6,630 bases of DNA from Holophaga sp. (lineage in GTDB: Bacteria > Acidobacteriota > Holophagae > Holophagales > Holophagaceae). Position numbers and translations under genes: made by a program. Numbering within the stretch: the stretch's first letter is position 1; each line of letters opens with the position of its first letter. The stretch covers positions 1 to 6,630 of the forward strand of contig JAUYES010000102.1 of assembly GCA_030691225.1 (NCBI GenBank), in the 5' to 3' direction. This document shows, one piece after another, positions 1 to 4,614 of this stretch. A model generated the notes under the pieces. The model did no database searches. It worked only from the letters and a program-made list of their open reading frames with translations, and had not been told where the DNA came from.

Positions 1-43
1 CAACCCTAAGGTTGATTCTCCATCGAAATCCAAGTCATTCGGG

Positions 44-67
44 TGACACATCGAAAGAGGTGTGTCA
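44..67 (+). promoter_or_regulatory. Inverted repeat enclosing the ribosome binding site of the response regulator gene
   Basis: TGACACA (44-50) and TGTGTCA (61-67) are a perfect 7-base inverted repeat around the 10-base loop TCGAAAGAGG. The loop carries the ribosome binding site AAGAGG (55-60). The last stem base is the A of the ATG start at 67. In RNA one more wobble pair (G43-U68) could form. Folded, this would put the start codon in a stem and the binding site in a loop. As DNA it could instead be an operator for a dimeric regulator. The repeat is seen directly; either function is inference. Confidence 0.5.
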
Positions 68-828
68 TGCAAAAGACCACACTCTTGTCGCATCGGTTCA
101 AGGACTTGCATCCGCCAAGCCCTTTCGCGGCAAAGCCTCGCGTTGAGGCTCCGATCAGTGTGTTGGTGGTTGAGGACGAAGCCATCACGCGGAAATTTAT
201 TCACCGGTGTCTAGAAAAGGCCGGGTTCCTGGTGCGGGAAGTCGCCGATGGCGAAGAAGCCATTGCGGCCTTCGAGCAGGAACCTCCTCAAGTCGTGATC
301 CTCGACATCATGCTGCCAGGCATGGATGGCTTCGAAGTATGTCGTCGTTTCCGTGAGAGCAGGGACGACACCGCAATCCTTATGCTCACTGCAAAGAAAG
401 AAGACGAATCCAAAATCTATGGCCTTGAATTGGGTGCCGATGATTACATGGTTAAACCTTTCAATCCTGGCGAACTCGTCGCACGGATCAAGGCCGTCCT
501 CCGCCGCCAGGACTCCAGGATGGGAGCTGCTTTCTCCCTGAAATATAAAAATCTTCGAATTGATTTCAGAACACAAAAAGCATTCAACGGCGTGTCGGAA
601 ATTGACCTCACTCCGCAGGAATTTTCCCTCTTGGCGACCTTTCTCGAGAACCCCGGTCGAATCTTGACGCGGGAAGAGTTGACCGAATCCCTCTGGGGTA
701 AAGGTCACCACGGAAGCTCAAAAAGCCTGGATGTTTGCGTTCGAAAGCTCCGCGAAAAAACCGAAGATGATCCCTCTCATCCAACTCGACTCAAGACCGC
801 GCGGGGCTTTGGTTATATCTGCGAGTAA
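67..828 (+). CDS. OmpR/PhoB-family response regulator transcription factor
   Basis: A 253-residue two-component response regulator that should bind DNA when phosphorylated by a partner histidine kinase, which is not in the window. Residues 30-148 form the receiver domain: acidic pair E36-D37, phosphoacceptor D80 in the block VILDIMLPGMDG, switch residue T108 in LTA, and K130 in the VKPF motif. Residues about 160-253 form the winged-helix output domain, including LTPQEFSLL, LTREEL, a recognition-helix block ending in DVCVRKLREK, and the closing GFGYIC of the wing. ATG67 is chosen over GTG43 because AAGAGG (55-60) lies six bases upstream of it, while GTG43 has no clear binding site. About 29 residues with several prolines precede the receiver domain, longer than is usual in this family. 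The phosphorelay residues look intact. Which genes it controls cannot be read from the sequence; the surface-structure operon downstream is a candidate target. Confidence 0.95.
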   Translation: MQKTTLLSHRFKDLHPPSPFAAKPRVEAPISVLVVEDEAITRKFIHRCLEKAGFLVREVADGEEAIAAFEQEPPQVVILDIMLPGMDGFEVCRRFRESRDDTAILMLTAKKEDESKIYGLELGADDYMVKPFNPGELVARIKAVLRRQDSRMGAAFSLKYKNLRIDFRTQKAFNGVSEIDLTPQEFSLLATFLENPGRILTREELTESLWGKGHHGSSKSLDVCVRKLREKTEDDPSHPTRLKTARGFGYICE

Positions 829-846
829 GGTATAGGATTCGTGGAG

Positions 847-858
847 TCAACGCGTTGA
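847..858. repeat. 12-base perfect palindrome in the gap before the TPR gene
   Basis: TCAACGCGTTGA is a perfect 12-base palindrome 18 bases after the response regulator stop. It could be an operator half-site pair. One or two 12-base palindromes are expected by chance in a window of this size, so location is the only argument for function. No run of T follows, so it is not an intrinsic terminator. The two flanking genes may therefore share a transcript. Confidence 0.25.
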
Positions 859-907
859 AGCTCTGCTGGATCTGGATTACTACGCTGGAACACTATCTGG
901 ATGTGCC

Positions 908-1867
908 ATGAACGTGCCCGCACTCATGAAGCTTGGTGATAGCTCTCGCAGGGCAAAGGATTACCGGAAGGCCCTGGATCACTACCTTCAGGTTCTGACA
1001 ATCGATCCTTCTAACGGAGCAGCTCTTCTTGCTGGGGGAGATTCCTACCGAGGGCTGAAAGACTATTCCGCAGCGTTGAACATGTTGAATCGGTATTTGG
1101 AGATTCACTCCCAGGATGCTTCAACATTGGCCCGCATTGCCGATGTGCATCGAAAGTTGGGGCAATGGGAAAAGGCCGTGGAGCAATACGAAAAATCGCT
1201 TGCGATTGAACCAGACCAGCGATACGCCCTCATGGGACTTGGTGATTTGTATTTCAAAAAACAAAAATTCTCAGAAGCCTTGGTGCTGTGGGAGAAGCTT
1301 CTCGACCTGGACCCAACCCTTCTTCGAATCCTGACCATGGTTGGACATCTGCATCGAAAACGTCACGACTTTGAGAAAGCGGTGTATCGGTTTTCGCAGG
1401 CGTTGCAGCTTGACCCACAAAACCCGTATGCACTATTTGGAATGGCCGATGCGCTACGGGGCCTGGGCGAATTCGAACGAGCCGTGCCTTACTGGAATTT
1501 GATTCTGTCCCTGGATCCGAGAAACAAGCAGGTGCTTGTGCGGGCTGGAGATTGCTTTCTTCGCTCAGGCGATCGGGCGCGAGCGGAAGACCTGTTTCTC
1601 CAAACACTGGAAGAAGGTTATGACAAGCCTGCCCTGTTTGGACTCGCTAAGGTATACCGGCAGCGGAGTGAAGGCATCCAGGCCATTTCTCTCTATGAAC
1701 GAGTGCTCGCTCGAAACCCGGAAGATGTGCGCACTATTCTCCTTATCGGTGAAACCCTTGCCGAAACAAAAGGCGTGAAAGCCGCGCATGGGTTCCTTCG
1801 CTCCATGCGATCTATTGTGTCCAACTCGAAAGAGCTAGATCTCGCACTGGCAAGGCTCACGCCGTGA
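908..1867 (+). CDS. Cytoplasmic TPR-repeat protein
   Basis: A 319-residue protein built almost wholly of about eight to nine 34-residue tetratricopeptide repeats, which form a helical scaffold for protein binding. Successive repeats begin near residues 3, 37, 71, 105, 139, 173, 207 and 240, with a degenerate last one near 274. Each shows the G-D/A-x-Y/L...A...P-x pattern, for example IADVHRKLGQWEKAVEQYEK and LDLDP/LSLDP ends. There is no signal peptide, membrane segment or enzyme domain, so it is probably cytoplasmic. It follows the response regulator by 79 bases on the same strand and could be co-transcribed. The start is uncertain: ATG908 has only a weak GGAT (899-902) upstream, and the frame stays open back to a TAG at 833-835 without any ATG, GTG or TTG. 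The partner and specific function are unknown; a scaffold role in the neighbouring regulatory or assembly system is inference. Confidence 0.9.
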   Translation: MNVPALMKLGDSSRRAKDYRKALDHYLQVLTIDPSNGAALLAGGDSYRGLKDYSAALNMLNRYLEIHSQDASTLARIADVHRKLGQWEKAVEQYEKSLAIEPDQRYALMGLGDLYFKKQKFSEALVLWEKLLDLDPTLLRILTMVGHLHRKRHDFEKAVYRFSQALQLDPQNPYALFGMADALRGLGEFERAVPYWNLILSLDPRNKQVLVRAGDCFLRSGDRARAEDLFLQTLEEGYDKPALFGLAKVYRQRSEGIQAISLYERVLARNPEDVRTILLIGETLAETKGVKAAHGFLRSMRSIVSNSKELDLALARLTP

Positions 1868-1983
1868 TTCTGGTGGGCCTACCTGGCGCAGGCGATACCC
1901 TCTCTTGACACGAATTTGGCTGCGCATGCTCATAGAATCCCGTCAGAAACATCGAGCAAAAGCTTATGAATCATGACTTGGCC

Positions 1984-2027
1984 TAAGAAAAAAAAGACAA
2001 AAGGTTAAGAAAAATTAACCAAATTCA
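1984..2027. promoter_or_regulatory. Phased A-tract / direct-repeat element, possible response-regulator box
   Basis: TAAGAAAAA occurs at 1984-1992 and again at 2006-2014, a step of exactly 22 bases. Read in 11-base units (1984, 1995, 2006, 2017), each unit has an A-tract at the same position, with tracts starting at 1988, 1999, 2010 and 2021. The element ends three bases before a candidate -35 hexamer at 2031. PhoB/OmpR-family regulators are known to bind tandem repeats of about 11 bases next to or over the -35. Phased A-tracts are also known to bend DNA and can act as UP elements. The geometry is seen; binding by the regulator encoded at 67-828 is inference. Confidence 0.45.
2003..2020. repeat. 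Inverted repeat GGTTAA-N6-TTAACC
   Basis: GGTTAA (2003-2008) and TTAACC (2015-2020) are perfect 6-base arms around GAAAAA, lying 10 bases upstream of the candidate -35 at 2031. As DNA this has the form of a dimer-binding operator. As RNA it would be a weak AT-rich hairpin without a T-run, so a terminator for the TPR gene is unlikely. It overlaps the phased A-tract element, and both cannot be assumed to be functional. Confidence 0.35.
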
Positions 2028-2030
2028 TAC

Positions 2031-2058
2031 TTGAACGACGAGTCTAAAGCACTACACT
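2031..2058 (+). promoter_or_regulatory. Candidate sigma70-like promoter for the subunit operon
   Basis: TTGAAC (2031-2036) as -35 and TACACT (2053-2058) as -10 are separated by 16 bases, each matching four of six consensus positions. Transcription would start near 2065, leaving a leader of about 200 bases before the ATG at 2268. The A-rich phased element directly upstream supports it. A weaker alternative closer to the gene is TTGTCA (2212-2217) with TATGGT (2236-2241), 18 bases apart. Confidence 0.4.
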
Positions 2059-2074
2059 TAACACATTACGCCAT

Positions 2075-2100
2075 GAGTGAATATTTTTTCGATTTCACTC
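2075..2100 (+). promoter_or_regulatory. Leader stem-loop 1
   Basis: GAGTGAA (2075-2081) pairs with TTCACTC (2094-2100) as a 7-bp stem around a 12-base T-rich loop. It begins about 10 bases after the predicted transcription start. It may protect the 5' end of the mRNA or be a regulator site; no function can be assigned. Confidence 0.3.
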
Positions 2101-2179
2101 GAGGCCCGTTTGACGGCAGATGCATTTTTCTGAAGGCGCCCAGAATTAGGCTGTTTCTGCTGGTAGTTTGGATTTTTTA

Positions 2180-2199
2180 GAAAACCGATAATGGTTTTC
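2180..2199 (+). promoter_or_regulatory. Leader stem-loop 2
   Basis: GAAAACC (2180-2186) pairs with GGTTTTC (2193-2199) as a 7-bp stem with a 6-base loop, 68 bases before the first subunit start. A T-run (2173-2178) precedes rather than follows it, so it is not a canonical terminator on the + strand. Confidence 0.3.
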
Positions 2200-2267
2200 A
2201 TTCATGAAATATTGTCAAGAACTGTATTTTTAAAATATGGTTTTGGCTGTTGGTTTTGGGAGTGCCT

Positions 2268-2873
2268 ATGCGCAAATACGCGCGTGTAGCCATGGCGCTG
2301 GGCGTAGGTTGTGCCCTGTTTGCTAATGGCAATTCAGCCAGCACCGGTGCTAGTGCGGGTGTACGCATTGTGGCGCCGGTGAAGATTACCGCAGTGCAAC
2401 ATCTAAATTTTGGTTCCATTGTCGTGGGTGATGTTGCGAAGACATCCACAATCACGATGGCATTTAACGGCATTGCCCCAGGCATTATCGGCAATCTCAC
2501 TGGCAATTTGGCTTCCACCAGATTGACCGCAATGAGCAATTGCACGCCCTATCGGAAGAGTGCAGCACACACACCAGCGCTTTTCCATCTACAAAAGGAC
2601 GCTTGGGTCGCTTCTTTCAATATCGGAGGGGCCGGGCTCCTTGATACGGACGTGACGATCGTGATCGATAGAGCCGTGACGCTGTCGGGTGGCACCGGTG
2701 GTCCTGTGAACCTGCAAGTCGCGACGGATATTCCTGCGGATCCCTTCATCCCCGCTGGCGCCCTGGCTGGTGCAACGTATCGCCGCTTCCAGTTGGCCGG
2801 GAAGTTAGACATCCCGGCTGGATGCCTCGGCTCTAAGACCGGCACGATCAATGTGAGCGTCTCGTATAACTGA
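2268..2873 (+). CDS. Secreted DUF4402-like surface subunit (first paralog)
   Basis: A 201-residue predicted exported protein. Residues 1-24 form a signal peptide with a basic start (MRK) and a hydrophobic core, cleaving near ANGNSA. The mature protein opens with a run of small residues, then VRIVAPVKIT and an LNFG motif (46-49). A Gly-rich SGGTGG block (140-145) and a beta-rich C-terminus with GKLDIPAG and a closing INVSVSYN complete it, the pattern I associate with the DUF4402 family. It has two mature-region cysteines, C92 in CTPYR and C186 in IPAGC. ATG2268 is preferred over TTG2250 because GGGAG (2258-2262) sits five bases upstream and the signal peptide starts cleanly there. It lies first in the apparent operon, ahead of a paralog, a PapD-like chaperone and an usher-like protein, which suggests it is a structural subunit of a fibre or surface layer. 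DUF4402 has no established biochemical activity, so the subunit role is inferred from context. Confidence 0.85.
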   Translation: MRKYARVAMALGVGCALFANGNSASTGASAGVRIVAPVKITAVQHLNFGSIVVGDVAKTSTITMAFNGIAPGIIGNLTGNLASTRLTAMSNCTPYRKSAAHTPALFHLQKDAWVASFNIGGAGLLDTDVTIVIDRAVTLSGGTGGPVNLQVATDIPADPFIPAGALAGATYRRFQLAGKLDIPAGCLGSKTGTINVSVSYN

Positions 2874-2881
2874 ACTTTTTT

Positions 2882-2911
2882 GAGCCACGAATAGATGTCA
2901 TTGAGTGGCTC
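2882..2911 (+). promoter_or_regulatory. Intergenic stem-loop after the first subunit gene
   Basis: GAGCCAC (2882-2888) pairs with GTGGCTC (2905-2911) as a 7-bp stem with a 16-base loop, nine bases past the stop. AAT (2890-2892) and ATT (2900-2902) could extend it inside. The T-run (2875-2880) lies before the stem, so it is not a standard intrinsic terminator. A 3' stabiliser or attenuator is possible. Confidence 0.45.
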
Positions 2912-2930
2912 CGCGTAATTCCTCACCCAT

Positions 2931-2950
2931 CCGTACCCCTTCGGGTACGG
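2931..2950 (+). promoter_or_regulatory. Strong GC-rich stem-loop between the two subunit genes
   Basis: CCGTACCC (2931-2938) pairs perfectly with GGGTACGG (2943-2950) around the four-base loop CTTC. No T-run follows; the next bases are GCTTAAGC. Stability without a T-run suggests a block to 3' exonucleases or a partial terminator rather than full termination, consistent with the next gene lying on the same strand. Confidence 0.55.
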
Positions 2951-2965
2951 GCTTAAGCAACCATC

Positions 2966-3004
2966 GTCCGAGCTAGGCCCATTGCGGGCATATGGTTTCC
3001 GGAC
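2966..3004 (+). promoter_or_regulatory. Nested stem-loop just upstream of the second subunit RBS
   Basis: GTCCG (2966-2970) can pair with CGGAC (3000-3004), enclosing a small GCCC (2977-2980) / GGGC (2986-2989) hairpin. The structure ends eight bases before AGGAG (3013-3017), leaving the binding site exposed. The arms are short, so this is weaker than the two hairpins before it. Confidence 0.3.
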
Positions 3005-3022
3005 ACTCTCTTAGGAGCTACC

Positions 3023-3592
3023 ATGCGCAATCTCATCACCTTCGGCATCGTCGCCGCTTTTTCTAGCCTCGCTTTCGGCGCCGACGGCAACACTGCTAGT
3101 GCCAGCGCCACCGCCAGCGTTCGCATTGTTGCCCCCTTGCGAATCATCTCAAATCAGAACCTGAACTTTGGCAACATCGTTGTAGAAGACACGGCTCTGC
3201 CAGCCCAGGTGACGATGACCACCGCCATCGCACCCAATCAGCTCCATGCCACCGCCACTCTCGGTGGATGGGTAAAGTGTGCTCCTTGGAAGCATGCCGG
3301 AACGGTGACCGCTGCGAGCTTCCACTATTCCTATGATTTGGGCGTTGCAGTTACCGACGTTAAGGTCACGGTGGATCCAACCGTATCTCTGACCGGGGGA
3401 ACGGGCGGAGCCGTGACGCTGACAACGAATAATGATTTGCCCGCCGATGCTTGCTTCCTCAGCGATTCCCGCCTCGATGCCGGCCCGGGCACCCATCAGA
3501 GCCATTTCGGTGTGGGCGGAATTCTGAATATCCCCGCCGGAGCGCTTGGTGCAAAGACCGGCACGGTGAATGTGACGGTAGAGTACATCTGA
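3023..3592 (+). CDS. Secreted DUF4402-like surface subunit (second paralog)
   Basis: A 189-residue predicted exported protein, paralogous to the gene 149 bases upstream. AGGAG (3013-3017) lies five bases before the ATG. Residues 1 to about 20 form a signal peptide (MRN start, hydrophobic core, cleavage near AFGA). The mature protein shares the run of small residues, then VRIVAPLRI, LNFG (47-50), a TGGTGG block (124-129), NIPAG-LG-KTGT and a beta-strand end, VNVTVEY. The middle has diverged strongly. Cysteines are C86 in CAPWK, equivalent to C92 of the first paralog, and C144, which has no counterpart there; the C186 position of the first paralog is alanine here. Context suggests a second structural subunit, possibly major and minor forms. 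A strong hairpin follows the stop. The DUF4402 assignment is by motif recognition; a role in a fibre is inference. Confidence 0.85.
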   Translation: MRNLITFGIVAAFSSLAFGADGNTASASATASVRIVAPLRIISNQNLNFGNIVVEDTALPAQVTMTTAIAPNQLHATATLGGWVKCAPWKHAGTVTAASFHYSYDLGVAVTDVKVTVDPTVSLTGGTGGAVTLTTNNDLPADACFLSDSRLDAGPGTHQSHFGVGGILNIPAGALGAKTGTVNVTVEYI

Positions 3593-3614
3593 TCCTCAGC
3601 TGAATGTCGTATGC

Positions 3615-3652
3615 ATTGGGGGCTGCGTGATGTTTTTAACGCGGCCCCCAAT
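3615..3652 (+). promoter_or_regulatory. Strong 14-bp stem-loop between subunit and chaperone genes
   Basis: ATTGGGGGC (3615-3623) pairs perfectly with GCCCCCAAT (3644-3652). The stem continues inward through a U-G wobble, three GC pairs and a T-A pair, giving 14 bp around a 10-base loop with five Ts. There is no T-run after the stem, so full intrinsic termination is unlikely. It lies 22 bases past the second subunit stop and 33 bases before the chaperone start. An mRNA-processing, stability or partial-termination role that keeps subunit mRNA more abundant than chaperone and usher mRNA is inference. Confidence 0.65.
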
Positions 3653-3685
3653 ACTCGTCCAACATCACACTCCGGAATATTCCTT

Positions 3686-4600
3686 ATGTGCTTTCCATCC
3701 ACTTTTTCGTTCATCCTCTTGGTCGGGTTCCTTTCGAGCCACGCGGTCTTTGCTCAGACTCCTGCGCCTGAACCGCCACCCGCGGCACAGGGCACGGCAT
3801 CGCAAACATCGCCCAAGGCACCAGACCAAGCTGCCGGAGGTGTGGTCCTCATGCCCTCTCGGGTTGTGCTGGAAGGACGCGAACGTGCCGTGGAAGTAAT
3901 GATGAGGAATGGAGGCAGCACGCCGGCGTCATTTCGTGTGAGCCTCAAGGAAATGGATATGTTGCCAAATGGCAAGCTGCAAGGACGGGTTAAAAAAGAA
4001 GGCGAGATTACGGCCGCAGACCTCGTGAGATTCTCTCCGCGTCAAGTGGATCTGGCACCTGGCGAGAGTCAGATTGTTCGGTTCCAATTGCGAAAACCGG
4101 CGGATCTTCCAGAAGGAGAATATCGCTCGCACGCACTCTTTCAGGGAATTCCGCCTGCCAATCCCGCTGAACCCATCACTGAAGATGTCGAACGACGCCT
4201 CTCGTTTAATATCACTCAGGTCATGGGCATTTCGATTCCCTTAATCGTTCGGCATGGGGAAACCAAGGCGACGATCACCCTCAAGGACCTTCGCTATTGG
4301 CAACCCGATGTACCTGGCACCGTGCCGGTCATTAGCCTGTTTCTTGAACGCACCGGCAATCGAAGCGTGGTGGGCGATCTGCGCGCCAGTGTGGATTCCG
4401 GGGGCCAACTCGCAAAAGGTACCTTGCTCTTTGAATTGAAGAGTACAGGGGTCTACACAAACCTCGAGCGACGGGAAGTGCATCTGCCAATGTACTTCGC
4501 TAAAGATGGGAAATTAAAAGGAACAAGAGTCAAAATCACGTTCAATGCGACGGATATGAAAATGGCCCCTGATGTCGCCTACATCGATCTTGCACCCTAA
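3686..4600 (+). CDS. PapD-like periplasmic pilus chaperone
   Basis: A 304-residue predicted periplasmic chaperone that should hold unfolded subunits by donating a strand before delivery to the usher. Residues 1-23 form a signal peptide (cleavage after HAVFA). Residues 24-52 form a Pro/Ala/Gln-rich linker not usual in classical chaperones. Residues 53-190 fit the first Ig-like domain: VLMPSRVVLEG with R59 near the position of the conserved PapD arginine, a DLAPGESQIVRF turn-strand block (122-133), LPEGEYRSHALFQGIPP (141-157), and a strand with hydrophobic residues at 172-188 suited to subunit binding. Residues about 192-304 would be the second domain. The conserved PapD lysine is not evident; a serine (S183) seems to take its place. 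ATG3686 is preferred over ATG3611 because it begins the signal peptide directly and leaves the strong hairpin untranslated. GGAA (3674-3677) is a modest binding site. The signal peptide lacks a basic residue, a weak point. The usher-like gene follows after 14 bases. Confidence 0.85.
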   Translation: MCFPSTFSFILLVGFLSSHAVFAQTPAPEPPPAAQGTASQTSPKAPDQAAGGVVLMPSRVVLEGRERAVEVMMRNGGSTPASFRVSLKEMDMLPNGKLQGRVKKEGEITAADLVRFSPRQVDLAPGESQIVRFQLRKPADLPEGEYRSHALFQGIPPANPAEPITEDVERRLSFNITQVMGISIPLIVRHGETKATITLKDLRYWQPDVPGTVPVISLFLERTGNRSVVGDLRASVDSGGQLAKGTLLFELKSTGVYTNLERREVHLPMYFAKDGKLKGTRVKITFNATDMKMAPDVAYIDLAP

Positions 4601-4614
4601 GCGGGGTGGCAGCC

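Larger units (their letters stand above)
1868..2267. other. 400-base regulatory intergenic region upstream of the subunit operon
   Basis: No convincing gene lies here. The first 110 bases are mixed in composition, with a TTGACA at 1905-1910 that lacks a well-placed -10 partner. From about 1984 the sequence becomes very AT-rich and carries phased A-tracts, an inverted repeat, a candidate promoter and then a roughly 200-base stretch with two stem-loops (2075-2100 and 2180-2199) before the first subunit gene. GGTTTT occurs three times near the end (2193, 2239 and 2252). Position and composition suggest that this is the main control region of the downstream operon. Confidence 0.7.

Noticed and set aside
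1..14. CAACC-CTAA-GGTTG hairpin at the left edge as a terminator of an upstream gene
   Set aside because: Only five base pairs, no T-run after it, and the upstream sequence is not visible.
21..56. Direct repeat CATCGAAA (21-28 and 49-56) as a regulator site
   Set aside because: The 28-base step is not a whole number of helical turns, and similar octamers occur in the TPR coding region.
211..711. 166-codon minus-strand open frame
   Set aside because: Lies wholly inside the response regulator gene, whose protein has intact family motifs; it shows no recognisable domain.
1882..1892. CCTG-GCG-CAGG hairpin as the TPR gene terminator
   Set aside because: Four base pairs with a three-base loop and no T-run.
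1905..1938. TTGACA with TAGAAT as a promoter after the TPR gene
   Set aside because: The -35 is perfect but the spacer is 22 bases, outside the usual 16-18, and nothing resembling a -10 sits at the right distance.
2101..2180. Cyclic-di-GMP (GEMM) riboswitch in the operon leader
   Set aside because: I looked for its conserved core and tetraloop-receptor sequences and did not find them.
2250..2267. TTG2250 as start of the first subunit
   Set aside because: ATG2268 has a well-spaced GGGAG and begins a normal signal peptide with basic residues.
2549..2926. 125-codon minus-strand open frame
   Set aside because: Opposite-strand shadow of the first subunit gene with no recognisable motif.
3149..3505. 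118-codon minus-strand open frame
   Set aside because: Opposite-strand shadow of the second subunit gene.
3611..3685. ATG3611 as start of the chaperone
   Set aside because: It would put 25 polar residues before the signal peptide and place the strong hairpin within coding sequence, and it has no binding site.
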